In this document: positions 1 through 7,454 of the stretch, piece after piece | Layout: each line of letters starts with the position of its first letter | Position numbering within the stretch: the stretch's first letter is position 1 | DNA from: Phreatobacter oligotrophus | Lineage (GTDB): Bacteria > Pseudomonadota > Alphaproteobacteria > Rhizobiales > Phreatobacteraceae | Reading direction: 5' to 3' | DNA: 64,000 nucleotides | Assembly: GCF_003046185.1 (NCBI RefSeq) | Contig: NZ_PZZL01000009.1 | Span: forward strand, 1 to 64,000 | The notes under the pieces: generated by a model | What the model was told of the DNA's origin: nothing | The model's input: only the letters and a program-made list of their open reading frames with translations | Databases searched by the model: none | Position numbers and translations under genes: made by a program

Positions 1-4
1 TGCG

Positions 5-80
5 GGTTGTTCATCCTCGTGCCCTGTGGTGCTTCGTGTCGCGACGACCACCATCAGGCCCTCACGGGCGATGAACAACC
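5..80. repeat. Imperfect 76-bp palindrome at the broken end of a GGDEF gene
   Basis: An 11-bp perfect inverted repeat (5-15 against 70-80, arm GGTTGTTCATC) encloses further partly complementary blocks (25-30 with 50-56) and a central GTCGCGAC palindrome at 38-45. The whole segment can therefore fold into one long imperfect hairpin. Its right arm supplies the TGA (72-74) that closes the reading frame of the downstream GGDEF gene, so it sits exactly where the coding homology ends. It could be a REP/MITE-like element or the end of a larger insertion lying outside the window. The ends do not fit integron attC core sites. Confidence 0.6.
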
Positions 81-1472
81 TCCTCAGAACCCACATTTAG
101 ACAGTTCAGCGTAGGCAATGAGGGATCCATCGGACTACTGAAAACAGACGGTACTCTGTTGGCGCGTTTCCCGGCGGACGAGAATGCCATCGGCCGCAAC
201 TTTACGGGCTCGCCGTTCTATCGCCACGTCTCGTCCGCGACCTCAGGCATTGTTCATTTCAGGAGCGTGCTCGACGGGGTTACGAGGATCAGCGCATATC
301 ACCGCAGCGAAAAACTCCCGCTGCTGGTTCTCGTCGCCAGGGGCCAACATGAGGTGCTTGCGCCCTGGCGCATTGAAGCGGCATGGCGCATGGGGATGGT
401 GATCGGGCTTACTGTCCTGATTGGTCTGCTCGGTTCGCTCATGTTGCGTGAACTGACCCTCCGCCAACGCCTGCTCGCGATCGTTTCATCCCGTGAGGCC
501 GAATTTCGCCTATTGGCCGAGGCTTCGAATGACATGGTCTCCCGGATCGCCTTCGATGGAACCCTGACATACGTTTCTCCAGCCTCCCTGCGCGTGCTCG
601 GGTGGCCCCCGGAGAGTTTGGTCGGAGGAAACGCTCTCGCCGGGCTCAACCCGGAGGATAGGGCTGCGGTCGAAGGTGTCGTTGCAGCGCTAAAGACCGG
701 AGAGCGAGAGGAGGCGATGATCGCCTACCGCACTCGGCACCGCAACACCGGGACCGTATGGCTTGAATCCTCCCTTTCCGTAACGCGCGACCCAAAGACC
801 GGCCGTGTCGATGGTGTCGTGGCTATCTCGCGCGACGTAACGGAGCACAAGCAACTGGAGGGCCACCTCTCACGTCTCGCGACGCTGGACAGCTTGACCG
901 GCCTTGCCAACCGTCGCTTTCTCGATGACCGGGCGGAACGCGAGCTGGCGATAGCTCGACAGAGCCGAAGCGATGTTAGCCTTCTGCTGATCGACGCTGA
1001 TCACTTCAAAGCCTTCAACGATCATTACGGCCATCTAGCCGGCGACAATTGCCTTCAACAGATCGCGGCGGTGATCCAGAGCCACGCCACACGGCCGAGC
1101 GACCTTGCGGCTCGCTATGGTGGCGAGGAGTTCGCATTGCTGCTTGCCGAAACCAACCTGGCCGGCGCGAGGGTGGTTGCCGAGCGGATTCGCTCGGCAG
1201 TCCAAGAGCTTTCGATACCCCATGTCGGGAACTCGGCAGCACCAGTCGTAACGATCAGCATCGGAATTGCGACGGCCGGATCGCAGGCAGGCTGGCCATC
1301 TCTTAAGGGCCTGATCGCTCAAGCGGATGAGACGCTTTACCGCGCCAAATCCGACGGTCGAAATTGCGTCGGCAACGACCTGCCTCTGCATGAAGCCCCG
1401 CCTATTCAGCCAGGCCAAGCGCCGCCTCCGACGGCTCCTGCCTCACAAGCAGATCAGACGGCGCCGCGATGA
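75..1472 (+). pseudogene. 5'-truncated sensor-PAS-GGDEF diguanylate cyclase
   Basis: The frame is open from 75 with no start codon until a TTG at 159, yet the residues encoded before that TTG (GSIGLLKTDGTLLARFP) already match the middle of a periplasmic Cache/PDC sensor domain, so the N-terminus is missing. What remains, numbered from the TTG, is the end of the sensor domain (to about 75), one membrane helix (about 79-99), a PAS domain (about 113-228) and a GGDEF domain (about 237-407). The active-site motif GGEEF is at 321-325 and an RxxD inhibitory site (RPSD, 312-315) lies five residues before it, so the cyclase domain looks intact. The protein would synthesise c-di-GMP if expressed. Loss coincides with the palindrome at 5-80. 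A short membrane-anchored protein starting at 159 cannot be excluded. Confidence 0.75.
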
Positions 1473-1534
1473 CATTTCAATAGCGATGAAAAACCAGCGC
1501 CGTCGATCGCGAGACGCCGATCGAAGGCGTGTCT

Positions 1535-1852
1535 ATGTTTTGGAGCTGGACCGAAAATGTCGAACGATCCCAAGATACTCCTGTTTCCGGGCCGCTGAGT
1601 GACGGGCGAGCGCTGCCGAGTGGGGATCTCGTGACAGCGACCTCAGATCTCATCAAGTGCGCCGGCAACGTCAGCGAAGCAGCGAACGTCAGCGCCTTGT
1701 CCGAACGCGACAAATTGGAAGTGTTGCAGATCGCCAAGAGCATCGTGTCCCAAGGCTATTTCCTTTATCTGATCATCGCCAAAGAAGGCGACGTGATGGA
1801 CGATGTTCGCGCCCGCATTAGGACGATCATCGGAGACCTTGCGCGAGTTTAA
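1535..1852 (+). CDS. Hypothetical protein, 105 aa
   Basis: I do not recognise this protein. The start at 1535 is chosen because GAAGG lies seven bases upstream; a GTG two codons earlier is possible. The first 45 residues are low in structure. The second half has alternating hydrophobic and charged residues (LSERDKLEVLQIAKSIVSQ, then YFLYLIIAKEGDV) that suggest three helices of a small soluble bundle. No signal peptide or convincing membrane segment is visible. GC at third positions is lower than in the core genes to the right, in keeping with its place in the accessory segment. Coding status rests on codon use and the ribosome-binding site only. Confidence 0.4.
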   Translation: MFWSWTENVERSQDTPVSGPLSDGRALPSGDLVTATSDLIKCAGNVSEAANVSALSERDKLEVLQIAKSIVSQGYFLYLIIAKEGDVMDDVRARIRTIIGDLARV

Positions 1853-1910
1853 GCCATCCCCGCGCTGTCAGCCAAAGTCGGCTGGATACCTTTGGAGTTC
1901 CGAGACAAAA

Positions 1911-1947
1911 CGGCCCGCCGCCGAAGGACGCGTTCGACGGCGGGCCG
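1911..1947 (-). terminator. Strong GC hairpin, terminator-like on the minus strand
   Basis: A 10-bp perfect stem (CGGCCCGCCG at 1911-1920 with CGGCGGGCCG at 1938-1947) is preceded on the plus strand by AAAA, which reads as a U-tract after the hairpin on the minus strand. No minus-strand gene clearly feeds into it, so it may be a leftover of a lost gene or may simply block antisense transcription before the Flp gene. Confidence 0.4.
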
Positions 1948-2144
1948 GGGGCGGGGGAGTGAAGCCCGCACCTCCTGCTCTTCTCGCCGTTGACAGCTCC
2001 GCTCAAGCGACAACGGGCCTTGCCTCGCGAGGCTGCTCACGGAGGCTAGTACGGATAAACCCAACGGCTGCCTTTGAAGTTCCAGCAGAACGTTAGGCAG
2101 AGGTTAATGACCTCATGGTACATCCGACGAAACAGGAGTTCATC

Positions 2145-2306
2145 ATGCGTACCATGCGAGCCTTCATCGCCGACACTCGCGGCGCCACAGCTATCGAGTA
2201 CGGCCTCATCGCCGCCGGCATCGCAGCGGTTGTCATCACGGCGGTCTACGCCCTCGGCTCGAAGGTGAACACCAAATTCACCGGTCTAAACACAGCGATG
2301 AAGTGA
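2145..2306 (+). CDS. Flp-family type IVb pilin (first copy)
   Basis: This 53-residue protein is a typical Flp/Fap prepilin. A short positively charged leader ends in the processing site RG|ATAIEY, with the conserved Glu at +5 and Tyr at +6 of the mature protein. One hydrophobic helix (GLIAAGIAAVVITAVYAL) follows, then a short polar tail. The start at 2145 is preferred over an upstream ATG at 2115 because AGGAG lies at 2134-2138. The prepilin peptidase (TadV/CpaA) and the Tad secretion machinery are not in this window, so this is a lone pilin gene. A close paralogue sits at 49281. Its likely roles are surface adhesion or a Tad pilus made elsewhere on the chromosome. Confidence 0.9.
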   Translation: MRTMRAFIADTRGATAIEYGLIAAGIAAVVITAVYALGSKVNTKFTGLNTAMK

Positions 2307-2446
2307 TTGTCTTCACCGTCCCTTAAGGCATATGCCGTAGGGTAATTTTCAGGCAGCGTAGTTTTCGCCGGCAAGTGAGGGGAGAGCGCCCCAGCCAGCG
2401 CTTTCCCCTTTCGAGCTTTCGGCAGTCGCCGCGATGGGGGCCGGTG

Positions 2447-2761
2447 GTGGATGACCTATTCCTCAGCGACGCGCCGCCAGACAAGCCCTTCGTGCTGTCG
2501 ATCCATCATGTTCGCGTCCTGAAGCTCGTTGCTCGGGGCCACGGCCAGTTGGTCAAATTACCCCTGAAGTTCAAGTTCGATCACCGGCTCGTCGATGAAA
2601 TGGTCCAGGCTGGGATCCTTACCAAGGGCGACAGCGGTTGGCCGGGCGTTCCAGCCTATAGGTTGACAGCGAAAGGAAGTGAGGCAGAGAAGGCGTGGCT
2701 GACATCGCAAGTGGAAGGTGCTAAACTATCTTCCCGCTCTGTCTTTGACAGAACACGCTAG
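2447..2761 (+). CDS. Hypothetical protein, possible winged-helix fold
   Basis: The family is not recognised. The chosen GTG at 2447 has a G-rich ribosome-binding site (2436-2440); the frame is open back to 2375 but that part looks non-coding. The core reads as an alternation of helices followed by a beta-hairpin ending in 'YRLTAKGSEAEKAWL', which resembles the wing and last helix of MarR/PadR-like winged-helix proteins. The resemblance is structural guesswork. It lies alone between the Flp gene and the decayed Bug receptor. Function unknown. Confidence 0.45.
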   Translation: MDDLFLSDAPPDKPFVLSIHHVRVLKLVARGHGQLVKLPLKFKFDHRLVDEMVQAGILTKGDSGWPGVPAYRLTAKGSEAEKAWLTSQVEGAKLSSRSVFDRTR

Positions 2762-3059
2762 CTGACCGGTAGGATCAACGTTTGGCAAAAACCGCCGCCT
2801 CGGGGAAGCAGCGGGCCGAATATGATCCGGCCAACTCTGATAACCGACCTTGGTGGCAATCATCGCCCACAACGCGCCCCACGGAAGGGCCTTCTGGGCC
2901 GCCGCTGGCGATAGTGGCGAAAGTCGACACCAAATAGATGCAGCTCTTGCGTGACCCTGCCAATCATCTCGACCGGTCACACGCACACGTGGCCCCCGGT
3001 CAAATGGCCTGATACAACGTCGCCTGTCCGCATAAACAAGCTTTCGCGTTGGCGCCAGG
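2762..3059. other. Non-coding or decayed stretch
   Basis: Nothing convincing is coded here in either strand. The minus-strand frames continue from the Bug-receptor remnant on the right but give no further family-like sequence, so this is probably the eroded remainder of that gene or unrelated filler. Base composition is visibly less GC-rich than the core region. Confidence 0.4.
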
Positions 3060-3190
3060 CGGACCTGAGTGAACCGCTCCGGGTTTGAACTACGATCGAT
3101 TGACCAAGCTGCGCCCAAATGGGTCGGCAGCAGACGGGCAATGACGTCGACGGCGCCACCGGGCCGTAACCGGCACAATCAATCGGATGA
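3060..3190 (-). pseudogene. Remnant of a tripartite tricarboxylate (Bug/TctC) receptor
   Basis: Read on the minus strand, three different frames give consecutive pieces of the N-terminal core of a Bug-family periplasmic binding protein: IRLIVPV near 3188, then RPGGAVDVIARLLPTHLG in a second frame, then QLGQSIVVQTRSG in the third. Joined in order they reproduce the family's '..VPF.PGG..D..AR.....LGQ.VVVENR.GAGG' region. At least two frameshifts separate the blocks, and the remaining two-thirds of the roughly 320-residue protein is not detectable. No TctA/TctB permease gene is near. This is a dead gene; it is evidence for decay in the accessory segment. Confidence 0.65.
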
Positions 3191-3199
3191 GACAATCCC

Positions 3200-3417
3200 G
3201 TTGGCCCGACTGATCGGCAATGCACATGCTCAACATCGGGGCAGCAAGGAGAATGGCAGAGCGGTGTTATCGATCCAATCCGCTGCCGTCGACAAGACAT
3301 CGGCAGTGACCATCCCGAATTGAGCGCAGTGGCGAAATCCAACTGCCCGTTAAGCTCCGCTCCTAAATCGTCGCCTGAAACCAAATGTTCGGTATTTCTG
3401 CCCACTTCGGACCAGCG
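3200..3417. other. No recognisable feature
   Basis: No ribosome-binding site, hairpin or family-like translation stands out. It probably covers the lost signal-peptide region and promoter of the Bug-receptor remnant. Confidence 0.3.
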
Positions 3418-3627
3418 CTAACGAAATCGGATAGCGTTCGGCCTGACGCCCTTACCTGTTGCTGGCTCTAAAACGCCGAACGAGAACGATCTGCTTGAAG
3501 GCGGTTTACCCGGGGTGGGGAACCAAAGGCATTGCACCATTCCGTCGTCATCGACCCGCTCGACTGTCATCGTTGGACCTCCCGATTTGAGGCGAACTAG
3601 ATCGCCAACGCTATAGGTTCGGGTCAT
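3418..3627 (-). CDS. DUF2158 (YodC-like) small protein
   Basis: This 69-residue protein starts 'MTRTYSVGDLVRLKSGGPTM', the hallmark of the DUF2158 family (E. coli YodC and relatives). These are small SH3-like beta-barrels of unknown function, common in accessory regions and plasmids. The V..V...DG.V.C.WF pattern of the family is also present. The usual length is 55-80 residues, so the gene is complete. Its ATG overlaps the TGA of the upstream gene (ATGA at 3624-3627 on the minus strand), so the two are probably translationally coupled. The C-terminal half after about residue 40 is not conserved in the family as I know it. Confidence 0.8.
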   Translation of the reverse strand: MTRTYSVGDLVRLKSGGPTMTVERVDDDGMVQCLWFPTPGKPPSSRSFSFGVLEPATGKGVRPNAIRFR

Positions 3628-4079
3628 CAGATTGACTGCTGCAAGAAAGGAACTTCTCCTACTGAAGATCTCGAAGGGGTGACAGCAAGCATAAGAGTCC
3701 GCTTCAATTCGGTTGCGTCGTGGACGAGCCGCGAAGTTCTTTTACGAAGCGCAGCGAATTTGCGGCGCCACTCGATCACTTGGTCGCTAGCTGACGCCGC
3801 ATCGTCAAACACCCAAACAAGGAGGAACTCAGCCGCTACCACATCGTCCTCGAGCCAAAGCGTGAAGCGATACTCTTCGCGAGACGAAGCTTGCAAAATC
3901 TGACACTTCACCCCGCGCTCAAAGGCCCAAGCGCCAAGTTCCTCAAACATGAACAGCGAACCAACGGCGGAACCAAAAACTCGAGCTCGGACCCGCAGCC
4001 CCAAGTCGTGGCTTCCCTCGGACAGGGAAAGCCTGAACCTCAGACCGGGGAACCTCGCAGGTGAAAAGTCAAACCGCAT
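3627..4079 (-). CDS. Hypothetical protein upstream of and coupled to the DUF2158 gene
   Basis: I do not recognise this protein. It is given as 150 residues from the ATG at 4079; the frame is open to a TTG at 4184, but no good ribosome-binding site supports either start. Residues 1-100 look like an all-beta or alpha/beta domain (MRFDFSPARFPGLRFRLSLSEG, later EYRFTLWLEDDVVAAEFLLVWVFDD), followed by a charged helical tail. No signal peptide or membrane helix is apparent. The coupling to the DUF2158 gene through an ATGA overlap is the best evidence that this strand is the coding one. Function unknown. Confidence 0.5.
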   Translation of the reverse strand: MRFDFSPARFPGLRFRLSLSEGSHDLGLRVRARVFGSAVGSLFMFEELGAWAFERGVKCQILQASSREEYRFTLWLEDDVVAAEFLLVWVFDDAASASDQVIEWRRKFAALRKRTSRLVHDATELKRTLMLAVTPSRSSVGEVPFLQQSI

Positions 4080-4244
4080 CCTGGCCGATCCCGCGATGAT
4101 AACTGCATCGGCAATGAGCCGACTTCCCGAAAGCGCTCCAGCGGGTTCGTCCCAAGGACCTGCGGCAAGTAAGCAAAATGCCAAGACGTATTTTGTGGAC
4201 GATAGTCCGTGGCGTGCGCGTCGACAATCCCATTCCGTCGCCGC

Positions 4245-4454
4245 ATGGACATTCGGAAAGTGGTTGCGCGCAATCTCCGGCGAACTCGGCGAGCCGTTGG
4301 CCTGTCGCAGGAGGCTTTAGCCGAGAAAGCAAGGGTCGACCGGTCCTACGTGTCGCGGGTAGAAGCGGGGAAAGTGTCAGTCGGGCTCGACACGCTTGCC
4401 GCGCTCGCGCGGGCCTTAGGCGTCGCACCGAGTGAATTGCTCAGGGACGGCTGA
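4245..4454 (+). CDS. XRE-family helix-turn-helix regulator
   Basis: A 69-residue single-domain Cro/C1-type repressor. The HTH spans nearly the whole protein: 'RNLRRTRRAVGLSQEALAEKARVDRSYVSRVEAGKVSVGLDTLAALARALGVAPSELL' follows the five-helix XRE pattern, with the recognition helix around DRSYVSRVE. The start at 4245 (MDIRKVV) is preferred to one 36 bases upstream because it begins at the family's usual position. It is divergent from the two-gene DUF2158 operon and may regulate it or itself. Such solitary XRE genes are common on genomic islands. Confidence 0.85.
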   Translation: MDIRKVVARNLRRTRRAVGLSQEALAEKARVDRSYVSRVEAGKVSVGLDTLAALARALGVAPSELLRDG

Positions 4455-4559
4455 GAGTTTTGAACCTACTTTCGCTGGTAGCCGTTCCCGCGCATCCGGC
4501 TCGGTCACGGCCTCAGGCTCGACCAGCGCTTCAACATGATTCTTCGTCTGGAATCACAC

Positions 4560-4602
4560 AAAGCCCCGGCTGAGCAACCCCGACCAGCTCCGCCGGGGCT
4601 TT
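4560..4602 (+). terminator. Rho-independent-type hairpin after the XRE gene
   Basis: AAAGCCCCGGC (4560-4570) pairs perfectly with GCCGGGGCTTT (4592-4602), an 11-bp stem with a 21-base loop. It is followed by TGTGTTT and, on the other strand, also by a T-containing run. It probably ends XRE transcription and lies just left of the junction with the broken L,D-transpeptidase gene. Confidence 0.6.
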
Positions 4603-4622
4603 GTGTTTCGGTCGGCGCCTGA

Positions 4623-5057
4623 ATAAGGGAACACTGCAGACCGCTCCTAAGCGACGTCTTCTTCCGCGGCGGCTATGCCATCCACGGCACTACCATGGTG
4701 GGCCGCCTCGGCCGGGTGGACAGCCACGGCTGCATCCGCCTCGCCCCCGGCAATGCCCGCACCCTCTTCGAGATGGTGGCGCGCCAGCGTGGGTCGACCC
4801 GCATCGTCATCGAGGGCGCCTCGCCCCGCCAGGCGCCGCCGGCTGCCGTTGCGAGCCGCGCCACCCGCACCGCGCAGATGCGCCTCGCCCAGCCGACGCA
4901 GCGCCAGGCGGCTGTCCGCACGGCGGTGCCGCGGACCGTTCAGGGTGGCGCCATTCCGGCCGCCCAGCGCGTCGCCGCCCGCCCGGCGCCCCGCGTCATG
5001 GCGCCGGCGGGCGCCTCCGACAGCCGCTACTTCACCGAGTGGTATCTGCGCCGCTGA
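4623..5057 (+). pseudogene. 5'-truncated L,D-transpeptidase (YkuD domain)
   Basis: The frame encodes 'VFFRGGYAIHGTT...RVDSHGCIRLAP', the catalytic end of a YkuD domain: the conserved His of IHGT and the SHGCIRL motif with the nucleophilic Cys. A Pro/Ala/Arg-rich tail follows. Homology starts at about 4650, but there is no start codon between the TGA at 4620-4622 and an ATG at 4695, which lies inside the domain, and the first half of the domain is absent. L,D-transpeptidases cross-link peptidoglycan in the periplasm; this copy has no signal peptide and cannot be exported or fold normally. The break at about 4640-4650 is the likely right edge of the accessory segment. Confidence 0.75.
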
Positions 5058-5160
5058 GCCGGTCCGCGCCGGTTCGATCCGGAGCGTCCGGCCGCGGCCG
5101 GACGGCGGGGTGTCATGCGCTTGCAATTCGGCGGCCGCGCCTTTATGCAGCGCCCTTCGT

Positions 5161-5250
5161 GGACAGGTGGCCGAGTGGTTGAAGGCGCACGCCTGGAAAG
5201 TGTGTATACGGGCAACCGTATCGCGGGTTCGAATCCCGCCCTGTCCGCCA
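5161..5250 (+). tRNA. tRNA-Ser (anticodon GGA)
   Basis: Ninety bases fold as a class II tRNA. The acceptor stem GGACAGG pairs with CCTGTCC, the D arm is GTGGCCGAGTGG, and the anticodon loop CTGGAAA reads GGA. A long variable arm (built on TATACGG/CCGTAT) follows, then the T arm CGGGTTCGAATCCCG. The 3' CCA (5248-5250) is encoded. It decodes UCC/UCU serine codons. No duplicated 3' end (attachment site) was seen at the broken gene to the left, so I find no sign that this tRNA was an integration target. Confidence 0.97.
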
Positions 5251-5296
5251 TCCCCAGATCTACGCCCTTCGGACAAGCGCCACGCGGCGCTGGCGA

Positions 5297-6637
5297 TTAC
5301 GCTGTCGTTCGAACCGCCTCGGCCGCGCGCTCGGCCGATTGAAGCGCGCCTTCCATGAACGAGCGCCAGACCGTCGCCGTTTCGGTTCCGGCGAAATGGA
5401 TGCGGCCGATCCGCGCAAAAAGGTCCGGGGCCGCCGCCCAGCCGCCGGGGCTCCGACGGCTGGCATAGCCGCCCAGCGACCAAGGCTCCGCGCTCCAGTC
5501 CGTGGAGCGCCCGGCGATCGGCTCCGGAATGCCTTGGTTGGTCACGGAGCGCAGCCAGTGCATGATGCGCGTGATCCGGTCGGCCTCAACGGTCGTTCGA
5601 CCGAGCTCCTGCCCGCTGGCCGCTGTCGAGAACAGCACCAGCACGCCGGTGGCTGCCTCCGGCGAGGACGCGTCCATGGCGGCGTTGCACAGGGCGCCGG
5701 GCGCGAGCAGCGACCCCGAAAGCCCCTGGTCACGCCACCACCGCGTCTCGAAGACCAGCACTGTCTTGACCACCGAGCCTGGCCGGTAGCCCGCAATCAC
5801 CGCCCGGCGATGGTCCGGCAGGAGGGGAAGAAGCCCCATGGCCCCGTAGAGCTGCGGGGGCGTCGCGACGATCAGGTTCCGCGCACGGTGAGCCTCCGTC
5901 TCCGTCTCGACAATGACGAGGTCTGCCTCCTGCTGCACGCGCCGCACCGGCGCGTTGAGAACGACCGACGATCCAAGCCGGGCCGCCAGATGATCCGCGA
6001 TGGGACCAGTCCCTTCTGCAAGGAACCATCCCGCGGAATCCGCCTCCGCCGCGCGCCCGCCAAGGGAGGCGAGCTGCTCCAGAAGCTCGCGCGCCGAGAC
6101 GCCATCGGCAGGCGCGCAGAACTCCGCTTCGATGTAGCCCGTCATGAAACGGCGCGCCTCGTCCGTGAAGGCGATCTGGTGCAGGTATCGCGCCGCCGTC
6201 AGGTCATCGAGAGCCGCCGCGCCGGTGCGACGCAAGTCCCGCAGATGGCGGCCGATCCGCCAGTCGATCTGCATCGCGTCGAGTTTGCCCAAGGTCGACA
6301 GCGGCAGGCCGTCGTTATTGGCAAGGACGGGCTTCGCATGGTGCGAGGCCAGATGGATGCTCTTGCCGATGCGGCTCCGCCGAATGCGTGTCAGGCCGAC
6401 TTCCGCAACGAGAGAGGACATCCGTGTATGGGCATCGCCGATGAACTGCGCCCCGAGATCGATGACCTGACCCCGGCACTGGGAGTGGTCTGGCGCAAGG
6501 CCTTCGGACAGAACGCGGCCGCCGACGCGCGAACGGGCCTCAAGCAAGCGCACCGAGGCGCCACTCTCCTTCAGCCGCCAGGCTGCCGACAGTCCCGCCA
6601 GGCCCGCGCCAACCACGACGACGTCCACGCTCGACAT
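5297..6637 (-). CDS. Flavin-containing amine oxidase
   Basis: A 446-residue member of the FAD-dependent monoamine oxidase family. The N-terminus carries the dinucleotide-binding fold VVVGAGLAGLSAAWRL (residues 5-20), followed by LLEARSRVGGRV, the second FAD motif. The C-terminal 'GRIHFAGTETATVWRSFMEGALQSAERAA' is the family's closing FAD motif. It would oxidise a primary or secondary amine to an aldehyde with H2O2 release; the substrate is not predictable. There is no signal peptide, so it is cytoplasmic. AAGGAG lies five bases before the ATG. It diverges from a TetR gene across two palindromic operators, so it is very probably that repressor's target. Confidence 0.88.
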   Translation of the reverse strand: MSSVDVVVVGAGLAGLSAAWRLKESGASVRLLEARSRVGGRVLSEGLAPDHSQCRGQVIDLGAQFIGDAHTRMSSLVAEVGLTRIRRSRIGKSIHLASHHAKPVLANNDGLPLSTLGKLDAMQIDWRIGRHLRDLRRTGAAALDDLTAARYLHQIAFTDEARRFMTGYIEAEFCAPADGVSARELLEQLASLGGRAAEADSAGWFLAEGTGPIADHLAARLGSSVVLNAPVRRVQQEADLVIVETETEAHRARNLIVATPPQLYGAMGLLPLLPDHRRAVIAGYRPGSVVKTVLVFETRWWRDQGLSGSLLAPGALCNAAMDASSPEAATGVLVLFSTAASGQELGRTTVEADRITRIMHWLRSVTNQGIPEPIAGRSTDWSAEPWSLGGYASRRSPGGWAAAPDLFARIGRIHFAGTETATVWRSFMEGALQSAERAAEAVRTTA

Positions 6638-6690
6638 ACTTGCTCCTTACAGGTCCCGACTGTTGGTCCGAAACGACGGACGAGAGGCTC

Positions 6691-6708
6691 GCCTGTCGCT
6701 TGACAGGT
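6691..6708. promoter_or_regulatory. TetR operator, copy 1
   Basis: GCCTGTCG-CT-TGACAGGT is an 8-2-8 inverted repeat with one outer mismatch in each arm, matching the perfect copy at 6723. It contains TTGACA (6700-6705) on the plus strand, a possible -35 box for the TetR gene. Bound repressor would therefore cover the promoter. Confidence 0.65.
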
Positions 6709-6722
6709 AAGCGGCGATTTGC

Positions 6723-6740
6723 ACCTGTCAAGTGACAGGT
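6723..6740. promoter_or_regulatory. TetR operator, copy 2
   Basis: ACCTGTCA-AG-TGACAGGT is a perfect 8-2-8 palindrome whose minus strand contains TTGACA, the mirror image of copy 1. The centres of the two copies are 32 bp apart, about three helical turns, so two dimers would sit on the same face between the divergent amine oxidase and TetR genes. Confidence 0.75.
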
Positions 6741-6753
6741 AGAGGGATGGTTG

Positions 6754-7368
6754 ATGACGATCCGAGACGAGGACGCGACCGGAACGTCGGTGGCGGCAAA
6801 GCCGACGGCGCAGCGTGCCCTGGAGGCCCTCAAGAGCCTGGCGCAGGAGAAGGGGCTCGATGATGTCTCGATGCGCGATGTCGCCAAGCGTCTGGGACTG
6901 TCCCTCGCGGCGCTCCAGTATCACTATCCCAACAAGGCCGCGCTGCTAGAGGCCTTCGTGCGTCAGACGGTCGCCTCATATCGCGAGCGGATCGAAACTG
7001 TCCTCGCCGTGAGCGCCGAGGGCGAGCACTTCGCCAGCCTTGTCCGGTTCGCAGCGATGGAAACGGCACACTGGGATAACCACGGCGTGATGGCGATGAT
7101 CGAGGGCCGCGCCAGCCATGATGACGCGGCGAGAAACGCCATTCTGCTGTTCTTTCGATCCTATCTCGACATCATGCGCGACGCCTTGATGGCCGACTCT
7201 CCCGGGCTGCCACCTGCCAAGGCGCTCCTCACGGCAACCCTTGTTGTCTCGATGCTGGAAGGGCTGCCAACGCTGATCGAGCCGGCAGGCGATCTGGGAA
7301 TCGATCCCGACGCGCTGGTCGATGCGATCATTCGCGCCGCGAAGATGCTGTCCGCCGGCATGATGTAG
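6754..7368 (+). CDS. TetR-family transcriptional repressor
   Basis: A 204-residue TetR regulator. The N-terminal HTH is clear: 'ALEALKSLAQEKGLDDVSMRDVAKRLGLSLAALQYHYPNKAALLEAFV' (about residues 24-72), with recognition helix LSLAALQYHY. The rest is the helical ligand-binding domain. The ATG at 6754 is preferred to the adjacent TTG because AGAGGGA lies eight bases upstream. The two palindromes just upstream are its probable binding sites, giving autoregulation and control of the divergent amine oxidase. The inducer is unknown, perhaps an amine substrate. Confidence 0.9.
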   Translation: MTIRDEDATGTSVAAKPTAQRALEALKSLAQEKGLDDVSMRDVAKRLGLSLAALQYHYPNKAALLEAFVRQTVASYRERIETVLAVSAEGEHFASLVRFAAMETAHWDNHGVMAMIEGRASHDDAARNAILLFFRSYLDIMRDALMADSPGLPPAKALLTATLVVSMLEGLPTLIEPAGDLGIDPDALVDAIIRAAKMLSAGMM

Positions 7369-7454
7369 CGTCGGAACAGCGCGAATCCCATCTCGAGAGA
7401 TCTCCCGGCGCCCATTGCGCGTAGACACTCCGTTTCGTGCGGGAGATCACGCCG

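Noticed and set aside
5-80. Integron attC site
   Set aside because: The ends read GGTTGTT...AACAACC, not the RYYYAAC...GTTRRRY core pair, and no integrase or cassette array is seen.
4601-5182. Plus-strand frame with Arg/Pro-rich translation over the YkuD region
   Set aside because: Its sequence is compositional noise; the neighbouring frame carries the IHGT and SHGCIRL motifs.
5161-5250. tRNA-Ser as integration site of the left segment
   Set aside because: No direct repeat of its 3' end was found at the break near 4640, and no integrase gene is present.
5339-6703. A 454-codon plus-strand frame
   Set aside because: Antisense of the flavin amine oxidase, which carries clear FAD motifs and a good ribosome-binding site on the minus strand.
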